Assembly (NCBI RefSeq): GCF_001013475.1
Contig: NZ_JZEF01000003.1
Location: 836,956 to 900,955, forward strand
Length of the DNA: 64,000 nt
Direction of reading: 5' to 3'
Source of the DNA: Xanthomonas arboricola pv. juglandis
GTDB taxonomy: Bacteria > Pseudomonadota > Gammaproteobacteria > Xanthomonadales > Xanthomonadaceae
The position numbers and the translations under genes were made by a program. How positions within the stretch are numbered: position 1 is the stretch's first letter; each line of letters starts with the position of its first letter. Under the pieces are notes generated by a model. It was not told the DNA's origin. It did not search any database and was given only the letters and a program-made list of their open reading frames with translations. This document shows, piece after piece, positions 7,701 to 16,029 of this stretch.

Positions 7701-9503
7701 TCAGTGCCCCAGGATGCGAAGTTTGAAATTCTGCAGCGCCGCGGTGGTTCGCGGCTCGGTCATGTCGGTGACTTCCAGCGTCCACACGCCTTGCGCCCGC
7801 TCGTCGAGAAAAGCGTTGGTGGAGGTGAGATCGATATAGAACCCGGTCTTCGCATACTCGGCCGGATCCAGCACCGAGAACGGGGTGACGACGTAGCTAC
7901 GCGTTCCGCTGGGCGACTCCAGCACCACGCGCAGATTGGCCGGATTGCGGTGCGAGGTGGCCAATGACAGCTGCACGCCTTCCACCTTCATTGCCTGGGT
8001 GATGCGAATGCGTTGTTTGGCTGGTCGTGCAGGTCCACCGATCTGACTTGCAGCAGCGGTGGATGCAACCCATTGCGTGTCGCGGACCGTAGGCAGGGGC
8101 TTGAAATAGGTCGCCTCGTAGACGGCTGCGGCGCCGTCGGCCAGGCCGAAGCCATACCAGTTGCTGAAACGATGGCCGGCGGCATTGGTGATCCAGCCCG
8201 GGTCGAGCACGCTGCCCTGGTAGACCGCGCGCGGCTGCCAGGGATCGATCTGGCGCGCGGTCTTGGCCAGGATGTACTTGACATCGCGGGCGGTCAGGCC
8301 GGGGTTGGAGCTTAGAATCAGCGCTGCGACACCTGAGACGGTGGGCGCAGCGGCAGATGTGCCGTTCATCAACGCGCTGTAGTTGCAGGATGCGTCGATC
8401 CTGGAGGTGCTGCCGGCAAGCGCGTTTTCGACCGTCGCGCCATCCACATTGTCGCCAGCGCTGCAGCCGCTGAGATCGGTGGTGACGATGGCCGGATCGT
8501 AGACAAACGGTGCGGTCTCGGGGGAGGCGGTCTGTGCCGCGTTGGGAGAGAACCTGCGCTGGTATCCAAACTCTCCGCCCAGGCCGGAGATCCACAACGC
8601 CGAACCGGACGACGAGTAGGAGGCGCGCTTGCCGGTGGCGTCCACGCTGGCGACCACGATGGTGGCGGGAACATTGTTGAGTGGATCGACATTGGCGAGC
8701 ACGCATCCGACATTCAAGGTGCGCGACAGTTCGCTGCAAGCATTGACGATGTTGCCCTCTGCATCGCGGATGCGAAAACGCCTGAAGCTGTTGCCGGCTG
8801 ACTTGATGTAGATGCCACCCAGCCCGCCGCGTGTCGAACGCATCAACGCTTCCCAGGACTGACGCTCTTCCAACGGGAAGTCGGGGTAGCTGGCCTGGGT
8901 CGAACCCCAGCTGTTGTTGAAGATATCGATGGTGCGTGCTTCGGGACCATTGCCCCAGGAGTAACTGACTTCTGCGCCGCTGCCGGCCGAGTCGCTCCCC
9001 AGAAAATCGAAGCCGGCAAGCAAGGCTTCGGGCGCAACGCCGCGACCGCCACGGCCATTCCATCCAACCGCAGCGATGATGCCCGCGACCGAGGTGCCGT
9101 GACCGAAATCCGGGTCGGTCGGGGTGGGATCGTGCGACCCGTTGCCGAAATTGTGCGAGCCATTCGGGAGGATGTTGTCGCGCAGATCTTCGTGGCCGAT
9201 CTCCAGGCCGTCGTCCACCACGCCGACGCGGACGCCACGGCCGCGAATGCCCAATGCATGCAGCAGATCCACATCCATATCGACCCCGGCCAGCGGACGG
9301 CTGTCGCCGATCACGGCCTGTCCCTGGTTGGAAAGGTGCCATTGGTAGCGCAGCAATGGATCGCTGCCCTGTGCGCTGGCCTTTGAGCCGGCGGTGGCGG
9401 TGGGAGCGGTCACTGGCGTGTCGGCCAGTGCCGAGAGTGGCACGCTTGTGATCAGTAGGGCAGCGATCAACAGCGCGAGAGGGCACCTGCGATAAGGGTT
9501 CAT
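7701..9503 (-). CDS. kexin-like S8 serine protease with P-domain (P1)
   Basis: A 600-residue secreted protease and first gene of the array. A signal peptide (ALLIAALLITSVPLSALA) is followed by a short Ala/Thr-rich stretch, then directly by the mature-type sequence DPLLRYQWHLSNQGQAV. The catalytic triad is Asp97 (VGVVDDGLEIGH), His135 (DFGHGTSVAG) and Ser383 (MNGTSAAAPTVSG), with the oxyanion Asn in KSAGNSF. The P-domain (NLRVVLESPSGTRSYVVTPFS, AFLDERAQGVWTLEV) ends LRILGH. DDG instead of DSG and the P-domain place it in the kexin/furin branch. S1 starts one base after its stop, suggesting translational coupling. An 8-bp palindrome lies 56 bp upstream. Confidence 0.92.
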   Translation of the reverse strand: MNPYRRCPLALLIAALLITSVPLSALADTPVTAPTATAGSKASAQGSDPLLRYQWHLSNQGQAVIGDSRPLAGVDMDVDLLHALGIRGRGVRVGVVDDGLEIGHEDLRDNILPNGSHNFGNGSHDPTPTDPDFGHGTSVAGIIAAVGWNGRGGRGVAPEALLAGFDFLGSDSAGSGAEVSYSWGNGPEARTIDIFNNSWGSTQASYPDFPLEERQSWEALMRSTRGGLGGIYIKSAGNSFRRFRIRDAEGNIVNACSELSRTLNVGCVLANVDPLNNVPATIVVASVDATGKRASYSSSGSALWISGLGGEFGYQRRFSPNAAQTASPETAPFVYDPAIVTTDLSGCSAGDNVDGATVENALAGSTSRIDASCNYSALMNGTSAAAPTVSGVAALILSSNPGLTARDVKYILAKTARQIDPWQPRAVYQGSVLDPGWITNAAGHRFSNWYGFGLADGAAAVYEATYFKPLPTVRDTQWVASTAAASQIGGPARPAKQRIRITQAMKVEGVQLSLATSHRNPANLRVVLESPSGTRSYVVTPFSVLDPAEYAKTGFYIDLTSTNAFLDERAQGVWTLEVTDMTEPRTTAALQNFKLRILGH

Positions 9504-10319
9504 TCCGTTTGAGTCCAGTCAAGGGTAGGCACGATCGATACGACGCAGTTCCCCGTCCGGCCGATCAGGCGATCGGCCAGCGCAACTGCTTCAACAGAGT
9601 CAGGCCGTGCCTATCGAGCCCGAATCAGATGCGTCAGCAAGCGTAGAAAGTGAATCCATGCGGCTGCGGCCGCGGCGAGCAAAATCGATCAGGCAGCGCC
9701 GAACAGATGCGCTTGGCCGTGCCAGCACGCCGTCAACCTCAGGTGGAATTGAATCGTGCGTGCAGGAGAACCACGCGAAGAGGCAGCAACAGGGTGCATG
9801 TCCGTGTATCCCGAAAGAGCCAGTGATACGCATCGGTCCCACACGCGGGACGGATGCGGCCGGGTCATCAGTCGGCTCCCCCGTGCGCGTCCGCGCAGCC
9901 GACGCTGGCAATGCGAACGCACTGCCAGCGATCCGATTAGAGATGGCGCAATCCGCGCTCGCAACCCGAGCACCAGATCACCGGCGCGTGATCCGTTGCG
10001 CACTTCATGCAGGACATGCCGATTCACGCTCGCGATGCGACGTTTTTCGCACAGGATTGGCCGCGATCTATTGCGAGCTATCACTTTTTCATTGACAGAA
10101 CGCATCGCGATGCGCGGATTTGCTTCGCATCCGGCGCGGAGCACCACGCGAATTGCGACGGTGCTGCGCCGGGGGCGCAGTCATGCGATGCCATACGATT
10201 CGGCACTGAGACGCTGTATGCGGGCGTGCGGGTGGCATCGCCTGTGCTGCACCAATAATCCGCATCGTTGAATGCACAGTGGCACAGCTGCTCCCGGTGA
10301 ACACATGTGCTGTGGCAAC
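9504..10319. other. gene-free stretch between protease array and TonB receptor
   Basis: About 800 bp without a convincing gene. Overlapping ORFs on both strands (for example 9607-10095, 9689-10147, 9756-10271) have no recognisable protein motif, no good ribosome-binding site and low-complexity Arg-rich translations, so I treat them as chance frames. The sequence is slightly poorer in GC than the flanking genes. It separates two minus-strand units and must hold the protease-array promoter near its left end. No tRNA, repeat array or mobile-element end was seen. Confidence 0.5.
9559..9578. promoter_or_regulatory. palindrome upstream of the protease array
   Basis: Perfect 8-base arms GGCCGATC (9559-9566) and GATCGGCC (9571-9578) around AGGC lie 56 bp before the first protease gene. 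Position and symmetry would suit an operator or a leader hairpin. No factor is identifiable. Confidence 0.35.
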
Positions 10320-10359
10320 AAAAAGGCGCCGATCCCACACGTGTCCAGGAATCGACGCC
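10320..10359 (-). terminator. rho-independent terminator of the TonB receptor gene
   Basis: Read on the minus strand, a 12-bp stem (10348-10359 pairing with 10325-10336, two G-U pairs) is followed by a run of T residues (10320-10324 and just beyond). It lies 30 bp after the receptor stop codon. Confidence 0.75.
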
Positions 10360-10388
10360 GTAATGCCTCGCTGTCTTGATCCTGCCAC

Positions 10389-12764
10389 CTACCAGCGATA
10401 CGCCACCGACATCTGGTACTGCCGTCCGGCGATCGGCCGGCCCATGAACACGCCGCCCGTCGCTGCCCCCGGTACACGCACATTGCCTTCGGTCAGGCCC
10501 AGCGTGTCGGTGACGTTGCTGCCGCTGGCGGTTACTTCCCAGTGCTCGCCCACATGCAGGTTGGCGCCGATGTCGAGCATGTCGTAGGACGGCAGCCGCT
10601 GGCTGTTGGCCAGGTCCGCAAAGCGATCGCCGATGTAGGAGTAGGTGGCAAACACCTTGAGGTCGCCGAACGGCAGCATCCAGTAATAGCTGGGCGTGAC
10701 GCGGAACTGGCGCTTGGGCTGGCGCATCACCTGGTTGCCGGTGAACTCGCGGTAGTTGCGGTACTTCGCATCCAGCCACACCCCGGTGCCGGCCAGCTCG
10801 AAGCCGCCGAACGGGCGGATGGCGCCTTCCACTTCCAGCCCGCGCGCACGCGAGTCGCCAACGGTGGTGAAGTTGGCGCCATTGGCCAGAAACGCCTGGA
10901 ACGGCGAGTTCTTGAAGGTGTTGTAGAACGCGGTCAGGTACAGGTCGTAGCTACTGGCACCGGACTTGAGCCCGAGTTCGTACTGATCCACTTCCTGCAC
11001 GCGATTCTGGCCATCGCGCAGATTGTCGAAGCCTGGGAACTTCACCCCCGAGTTGACCCGCGCGAACAGGCTGTTGTGGGTGTCGAGCGTGAAGTTCAGC
11101 CCCGCCGTCCAGGAGAACGCCTCATCGTCCTGGTCGATGCGGCGCGTGCTGGCCAGCGCCAGCGAGGTGGCGTTGTCGTACAGCGTAGCCGGGTTGCCGT
11201 CCAGATCGACGGTGGCAGTGTTATGCACGTCGCCGGTGACGCTCTGGCGCTCGTAGCGGGCGCCCAGGTCCAGGCGCAGCCGCGCGTTGAGCTCCCATTC
11301 GTCGGCGACGAAGGCGGCGATGTTCTCGCCATCGTAGTTGGCGCGCAGATTGAAGAACGCGGTACTGGTGAAACCCTGGCGCGTGGCCTGCTGGCCGTTG
11401 TCCAGCGCCAGATCGATCCGGCGCGCGTTGTTCTGCGCGGTGAGCAGCATGGTGTTGCCCAGGTACCAGGTGTCGGCCGAGGAGTACTTGGCGTAGTACG
11501 CACCCACGGTGAGCGTGTTGCCAGTAAACAATTCGCGGCTCAGGCGCAGGTCGTTGGTGACCGAATTCAGTCGCTTGTCCACCGACCACCAGCCGGCTTC
11601 CAGCACTTGCTGATTCGGATCGACCACGCCGCCGCCATTGGTGAAGCTACCGCTGCCGGTAGTGCCGTAACTGGCGATGAAATCGCTCAATCGCACTGGC
11701 GCATCGCCGGTGAACAACGCATAGGTCGGCGCGCTGCCGCTCATCACGTTGAAGCGGTCGGCAATGGTCCAGTCGCCGGTCTCCCAGTTCAGTTCGCCGC
11801 CGAATACATCGATGTTGACGCCGCGGCCGTCGGCCAGATCGCGGCGGATGGTCTGTCCATCCGGCCCGACCAGCAGGTCGACATTGCGCAAGTCGCGGCC
11901 GAGCAGGGTGCCGGTCTGCGCATTCAAACCGGGGAAGCTGGACAGGTCGTTGCCGTTGTTGCGCGACAGCAGCGGAATGGCGGTATAGAAGGCATTGTTG
12001 TCGTCGGTATGCCGCGCGTAGAACGACAGCTCGCCACTGTCCCAGCGCTTGCTCAAGGTGGCGCTGAACTGGCCACCCTTGTCGGCGGAAAACTGCGGGT
12101 CGCGCACGCCGTCGGTTTCGCGAAAGAAACCGCCCACGCTGTAGTACCAGCCATTGCCCATCGGCCCGCTGTTGAAGACGTCGATGCGGCGCAGCGCGTT
12201 GTTGCCGCCGGTCAGGCGTACGCTGCCTTCGGGCTCGTCCTGGCCTTTTTTCTGGATGAAGTTGACCGTCAGACCCGGCTGGCCGTTGGAGAAGATCGGG
12301 CTGGAGCCGCCACGCAACACCTCCATGCGCTCGACCGTGTCGTCGACGCGGAACAGCGTGGAATTTTCCAGGAACGACAGGGTCGGCGGTGGAAACAGCG
12401 GCGAGCCATCCAGTTGCATGGTCACGAACGGCGCATCGCCTTCGGATGGCATGCCGCGCACGAAGATATTGGCGCCGGTGCCGCCGCCGCTGGGCTCGGC
12501 CCATACGCCGGGCACGATCTTCAGCAGATCCGCAGTGCTCTGCGGCACGGCCTGCTGGATCTGCTCCGGGCTGGCGGTGGTGATCGAGAAGCTGGCATCG
12601 CGCTTGGCCAGGCCCTTGAAGCGCGCGGTGCCGCTGACGATCACCGCATCCAGCGTGGTGGCCTCGCTGCGCGGCTCGGCGGTGGACGTCTGCGCATGCG
12701 CGGCAGGCGCAAGCAGGACGCCGATGGCAAGGGACAGGGCATAGCGGGGCATTGATGCGGTCAT
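10389..12764 (-). CDS. TonB-dependent siderophore-type outer-membrane receptor
   Basis: A 791-residue receptor. The ATG at 12764 is chosen because AGGAGA lies 6 bp upstream on the coding strand and a signal peptide follows (ALSLAIGVLLAPAAHAQ); the frame extends further upstream but without coding character. Residues about 35-150 form the plug domain (LDAVIVSGTARFKG, QSTADLLKIVPGVWAE, NIFVRGMPSEGDAP, VERMEVLRGG). The rest is a 22-strand barrel ending in an aromatic residue (QMSVAYRW), as required for outer-membrane assembly. Such receptors bind ferric siderophores or other scarce nutrients and are energised by TonB-ExbBD. The ligand cannot be predicted, and no neighbouring transport gene helps. 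A strong terminator follows. Confidence 0.9.
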   Translation of the reverse strand: MTASMPRYALSLAIGVLLAPAAHAQTSTAEPRSEATTLDAVIVSGTARFKGLAKRDASFSITTASPEQIQQAVPQSTADLLKIVPGVWAEPSGGGTGANIFVRGMPSEGDAPFVTMQLDGSPLFPPPTLSFLENSTLFRVDDTVERMEVLRGGSSPIFSNGQPGLTVNFIQKKGQDEPEGSVRLTGGNNALRRIDVFNSGPMGNGWYYSVGGFFRETDGVRDPQFSADKGGQFSATLSKRWDSGELSFYARHTDDNNAFYTAIPLLSRNNGNDLSSFPGLNAQTGTLLGRDLRNVDLLVGPDGQTIRRDLADGRGVNIDVFGGELNWETGDWTIADRFNVMSGSAPTYALFTGDAPVRLSDFIASYGTTGSGSFTNGGGVVDPNQQVLEAGWWSVDKRLNSVTNDLRLSRELFTGNTLTVGAYYAKYSSADTWYLGNTMLLTAQNNARRIDLALDNGQQATRQGFTSTAFFNLRANYDGENIAAFVADEWELNARLRLDLGARYERQSVTGDVHNTATVDLDGNPATLYDNATSLALASTRRIDQDDEAFSWTAGLNFTLDTHNSLFARVNSGVKFPGFDNLRDGQNRVQEVDQYELGLKSGASSYDLYLTAFYNTFKNSPFQAFLANGANFTTVGDSRARGLEVEGAIRPFGGFELAGTGVWLDAKYRNYREFTGNQVMRQPKRQFRVTPSYYWMLPFGDLKVFATYSYIGDRFADLANSQRLPSYDMLDIGANLHVGEHWEVTASGSNVTDTLGLTEGNVRVPGAATGGVFMGRPIAGRQYQMSVAYRW

Positions 12765-12923
12765 GAAAGCTCTCCTGGGATGACGTCGCAGCTGGCGGCA
12801 ATGCGCGCACGCGTGCACGCATTGCCAAAGGGTGACCGGCAGCACGTCACAGTGGCCGGTCGCGCAACGCAGCGACACACGTCGCGCTGTTGTTCTAACG
12901 GAGTTGCCGGCAAAAGCTGTTGT

Positions 12924-12971
12924 GGGGTTCAGCCGACATACGTGTAAAAATGACTCGTAGAATCCGATTTC
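12924..12971 (+). repeat. left inverted end of the insertion cassette
   Basis: A 48-base end, GGGG-initiated, inverted relative to 14076-14123. The first 28 bases are identical and 13 of the next 20 match. The base series GGATTTC/CGATTTC near the inner edge is shared. Confidence 0.85.
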
Positions 12972-13137
12972 TTTTGTGAAAACATGAAGTTGCCAGATAA
13001 AACGGCGCTTACATCGGCTCATCCACCACCTCGTCCCTTTCGAGGTTCGGCACGCTGCAACTGTCTTGCGGCGAGCTGTTTGGCTTAAATCACGCCGCCC
13101 CCTGGCGGCGCGGCTTGTTACCAACACGAAGTGCGCC

Positions 13138-13177
13138 CAGTTACAGCGCCTGCGCTGCGCAGGACGAACTGTAACTG
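13138..13177. repeat. long palindrome inside the cassette
   Basis: Outer arms CAGTTACAG (13138-13146) and CTGTAACTG (13169-13177) are perfect 9-base complements. They enclose a second stem, CCTGCGC/GCGCAGG. It lies just beyond the 3' end of the short effector gene. It might act as its terminator or be part of another small element; neither can be decided from sequence. Confidence 0.5.
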
Positions 13178-13243
13178 ACAGGCCGCACACCCATGCCTGG
13201 CGCTCCAACGGGGCGGTATGCCGTGGACTCGCAAAGCCTGCCG

Positions 13244-13543
13244 TCAAAGTGTCGGCCCCCACGGTTGGCTCCTCAGGTTTGGTGTTGAGATATCGGTCTC
13301 CTTTAGATGAAACCGCTCCAGACGCTTTACGAACTGGCGGCTCTCGTCCTTCGAGGCCACCCGCAGAAAATCTATTGCGCGCTGTAGATAGACAAGCCGC
13401 TTCTGCTCCAGTGAGGTGCTTAATCGTCGAGGTTCAATATGCGATGACAGCGGTGATTCGGATGGCGCGGCCTGCTCTGTAGTGTGGGTTGCATAATGCT
13501 CAGGTGACCCTGCCACGCTCGGCTTTGAATTGCATAGACCCAT
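13244..13543 (-). CDS. XopE-like type III effector, N-terminal remnant or mini-effector
   Basis: A 99-residue protein beginning MGLCNSKPSVAGSP. Gly2, Cys4 and Ser6 fit an N-myristoylation/palmitoylation signal, and the MGLC-x-SKPS-V-GSP start resembles my recollection of XopE (HopX/AvrPphE family) effectors, which target the plant plasma membrane. AGGAG lies 6 bp before the ATG, and a PIP box (TTCGT-N15-TTCGG) lies 67-91 bp upstream. Full-length XopE proteins are several hundred residues, so the catalytic domain is missing and the gene is probably a truncated copy. The secretion and translocation signal region would be intact. It sits inside a transposon-like cassette. The XopE identity is from recognition of the N-terminus only. 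Confidence 0.65.
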   Translation of the reverse strand: MGLCNSKPSVAGSPEHYATHTTEQAAPSESPLSSHIEPRRLSTSLEQKRLVYLQRAIDFLRVASKDESRQFVKRLERFHLKETDISTPNLRSQPWGPTL

Positions 13544-13609
13544 GTCGATCTCCTGCAGTGACTGTAGAAGCAAGTTTGGCGGGAGAGCGCTTCGCTTCGC
13601 TTCGCCTCA

Positions 13610-13634
13610 CCGAAGTCGTGGCTGGGACGACGAA
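13610..13634 (-). promoter_or_regulatory. PIP box (HrpX-binding site)
   Basis: On the minus strand the sequence reads TTCGT, 15 bases, TTCGG. This satisfies the plant-inducible-promoter consensus TTCGB-N15-TTCGB exactly. It lies upstream of the XopE-like gene. About 31 bases downstream is CAAACT, matching five of six positions of the YANNRT -10 element seen in HrpX-regulated genes. Confidence 0.7.
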
Positions 13635-13675
13635 AGGCATACGGGATGACCGGTGCCTTTCCCCAAAACGGCTGA

Positions 13676-14023
13676 TCATCTGCCTGCTAGCGTTGCACCG
13701 GCTGCGATGGCGTTTTCGGGTTCGCCAACGGGGCGCGGTGGCCGCAGCTGCTCCAAGAGCTGTTCCAGCGTGCTCGGACGTACCGTGGCCCGCAAGGTGT
13801 CCGCCTCGGCGTGTTCCCGGCGCTGGCGCTCTTCGACCAGATCGGTCCGCGCCGCAGCGAGTTCGGCGCGCAAACCTTCCAGCGCTTGGACATCTATGGT
13901 CAATCGCGCCTGCAGGCCTTGGTGCTCGGCGGCTGTCAGGCGCAGCGCGTCACGCTCGCGCTGCTGGGCGTCGGCCCGCTGGCGTGTCTGCGTCAGTTCC
14001 AGTATGAGACTGAACTGGCTTAG
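13676..14023 (-). pseudogene. coiled-coil remnant, candidate TnpT C-terminus
   Basis: An open frame that continues upstream of its first possible start (TTG at 13903). It encodes a highly charged, heptad-like helix (QTRQRADAQQRERDALRLTA, LEGLRAELAAARTDLVEERQ) and ends ENAIAAGATLAGR. No start codon with a ribosome-binding site is visible, and the frame abuts the right cassette end. The composition fits the coiled-coil tail of KfrA/TnpT-type DNA-binding proteins; TnpT is the cointegrate-resolution protein of Tn4651/TnXax1-type transposons. It is therefore probably debris from the parent transposon. KfrA from a plasmid is an alternative. Confidence 0.45.
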
Positions 14024-14075
14024 TCGTGTAGTTTTGTTGCGCCAAAATATCAGCTAACTCACGGATGTAATGGAT

Positions 14076-14123
14076 GAAATCCGATCTTGTGAGCTATTTT
14101 TACACGTATGTCGGCTGAACCCC
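14076..14123 (-). repeat. right inverted end of the insertion cassette
   Basis: Inverted partner of 12924-12971. It is followed directly by TTGTG, which also borders the left end. Confidence 0.85.
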
Positions 14124-14357
14124 TTGTGCGCTGCGGCACTCGGCGCAGGCGATATGCTCGCCATCGATCAATGCGGTAAGGCGCCAGACAGCGCGTGCGC
14201 AGTGCACGCGTGTCGCTATCGGACCGCGTGTGGGTCATTTCAACGCGCACCGCAGCGGCAGCCAATGCGATCCATCGCGGCGGCACGATAACCCTTGCGC
14301 ATGCGCTGCCAGGCACCGTGCAATGGCGCAGCGATGTCGCTGCACGCAAGCCGATAG

Positions 14358-14379
14358 GCAGGCGCGCGCTTGCGCCTGC
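14358..14379 (-). terminator. stem-loop after the broken MFS gene
   Basis: GCAGGCGC (14358-14365) and GCGCCTGC (14372-14379) form an 8-bp stem directly after the stop codon of the minus-strand transporter gene. The U-tract is weak. The 230 bp from here back to the cassette (14124-14357) contain no recognisable gene. Confidence 0.5.
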
Positions 14380-14380
14380 T

Positions 14381-15604
14381 TTACGCTGCTGCGCGTACCG
14401 GCGCGGCTTCGCGGATCGGCAGGTTGATCAGTGCGGCGATGACTGCCAGCAGCATGTCGGCGTACCACATCCAGCTGTAATCGCCGAAGCGCTCCAGCGC
14501 CAGCCCGCCCAGCCACGCCCCGAAGAAGCCGCCGATCTGGTGCGACAACAAGGTCAGGCCGAACAAGGTGCCCAGGTAGCGCGGACCGAACAGTTTGCCG
14601 ATCAAGCCTGCCGTCGGCGGCACCGTGCCCAGCCGGGTAAAGCCCAGTGCCGCGGCGAACAGGTAGAAGGTCAGCGGCGTCGGCGGCGCGATCAGGTACA
14701 AGCCGATCAGCACCGCGCGGCTGGCATACAAGGCGCACAGCAGCCACTTCATGCGGATGCGTTCGCCGAGCTTGCCGGCGACCAGGCTGCCGGCCACGTT
14801 GAACAGGCCGATCAACGCGATCGACACCGCCGACACGCTGGCGGGCAGGCTGCAGAGCGCGATCTCGCCGGGCAGGTGCGTGACCAGAAACGCGATATGC
14901 ACCCCGCAAGTGAAAAAGCCCAGATGCAGGCACCAGTAACTGCGATCGCGCATGGCAACCTGCAGTTGCGCACGCAGGCCGATGTCGTCGCCTGCGATCG
15001 AGCTCTGCGTGCCCGGCGGCGTCGATCTGCGTCGCAGCGGCCAGGCCAGCGGCAAGGTCAGCAGGGAGATCATCGCCAGCCCAGTCATCGCCCTGGCCCA
15101 GCCGGCGGCGCCGATCATCAGCTGCACCACTGGCGCAAACACGAACTGGCCGAGCGAGCCGCCGGCATTGATCAGCCCGGCCGCGAACGAACGCCGCTCC
15201 GGCGCCAGACGGCCGGCAGTGGCGCCGATCAGCGCCGAAAAACTGCCGGCGCCCGCACCGGCGGCAGCCAGGATGCCCAGCTAGACGATCAGGCCCCACT
15301 CGCTGGCCAGCCACGGGCTCAGACCCAGACCCAGCGACAACAGCACGCCGCCGAACAGCAGCACCGGCAATGGCCCGCGCGCATCGGCGATCGCGCCGAA
15401 TACCGGCTGCACCGCGCCCCAGACCAGTTGCCCCACCGCCAGCGCGAAGCTGATCGACGCGATGCCGATCCCGGTCTGGCGATGGATCGGCTCCACGAAC
15501 AGGCCGGTGGTCTGGCGTGCGCCCATCGTCAGCATCAGCATGGCCGAGGCGGTGAGCAGCAATCCCCACTGCGCGCCGGTGCGGGCGCTCGCAGAGGTGT
15601 TCAT
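14381..15604 (-). pseudogene. MFS transporter interrupted by an in-frame TAG
   Basis: A 407-codon frame for a 12-helix MFS permease (start MNTSASARTGAQWGLLLTAS), open except for one TAG at 15281-15283 after WLASEWGLIV. Translation in the same frame continues LGILAAAGAGAGSFSALIGA and runs intact to the end (INLPIREAAPVRAAA). The surrounding sequence suggests a Trp codon (TGG to TAG, one transition). The ATG overlaps the TGA of the MarR gene (ATGA), so the two form an operon. If not read through, the product is a 107-residue fragment. The substrate is unknown; MarR partners often export toxic organic acids or drugs. A sequencing error is possible. Confidence 0.75.
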
Positions 15605-16029
15605 GCCGCTGCCTCCGCGTCCAGGGCCGCATCCAGTTGCATCAGGGTGACGTGCAACTGCGCGGTGGAGGCGCTGCCGAACAGCGTTTCCAGCTGCGTC
15701 TGTGCGCGTTGCCAATGCGGCAAGGCGCGCACCAGCAGCCCGCGCCCACTGCGGCTCAGTACCACCACTTTCTGGCGCGCATCCTCGCCGCGACGTGCCT
15801 GCACCCAGCCCGCCGCCAGCAGCGGCTTGAGATTGCGGGTCAGCGTGGTGCGATCCATGCCCAGCGAGTGCGCCAACGCGCCCAACGGCTGTGCGCTGAC
15901 CAGCCGGCGCAGGATCGAGTACTCGTTGAGGCTCAGGCCCACCTGCGCCAGGGCATGGTCGTACAGCTGCGAGGTGCGCCGTGCGGCGCGGCGCAGCTGG
16001 AAGCAGGTGCAGGGGCTGGTCCCGGACAT
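15601..16029 (-). CDS. MarR-family transcriptional regulator
   Basis: A 142-residue winged-helix repressor. The helix-turn-helix and wing are visible as LSLNEYSILRRLVSAQPLGA, LAHSLGMDRTTLTRNLKPLL, then GWVQARRGEDARQKVVVLS. The ATG at 16029 is preceded by GGAG at 7 bp; the longer upstream frame lacks family similarity. Its TGA overlaps the ATG of the MFS gene, so it very probably controls that transporter and itself in response to a small phenolic or similar ligand. Because the transporter gene carries a nonsense codon, the regulator may have lost its main target. Confidence 0.88.
   Translation of the reverse strand: MSGTSPCTCFQLRRAARRTSQLYDHALAQVGLSLNEYSILRRLVSAQPLGALAHSLGMDRTTLTRNLKPLLAAGWVQARRGEDARQKVVVLSRSGRGLLVRALPHWQRAQTQLETLFGSASTAQLHVTLMQLDAALDAEAAA

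Larger units (their letters stand above)
12924..14123. mobile_element. Tn3-family-like insertion cassette (MIC) with effector passenger
   Basis: A 1.2-kb segment bounded by inverted ends that start GGGGTTCAGCCGACATACGT; the outer 28 bases are identical and 41 of 48 match. The GGGG terminus and long inverted repeats are typical of the Tn3 family. TTGTG flanks both ends (12920-12924 and 14124-14128), consistent with a 5-bp target duplication if one terminal G was lost on the left. No transposase gene is present, so the element is non-autonomous. Inside are a short effector gene with a PIP box and a coiled-coil remnant similar in kind to TnpT. Mobile insertion cassettes of this design (TnXax1-related) are known carriers of type III effectors in Xanthomonas. 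The internal DNA is richer in A+T than the neighbours. Confidence 0.8.

Noticed and set aside
9607..10271. Several overlapping ORFs of 80-170 residues before the TonB receptor gene
   Set aside because: No motif, no ribosome-binding site and mutually overlapping on both strands.
13489..14007. Plus-strand ORFs inside the insertion cassette
   Set aside because: Their translations are Arg/Ala-rich; the minus-strand frames have the ribosome-binding site, PIP box and recognisable effector start.
15281..15283. TAG decoded as pyrrolysine or a programmed recoding site
   Set aside because: No pyl genes, no stem structure or conserved context, and the proteins are not methyltransferases. Mutation, error or suppression is simpler.
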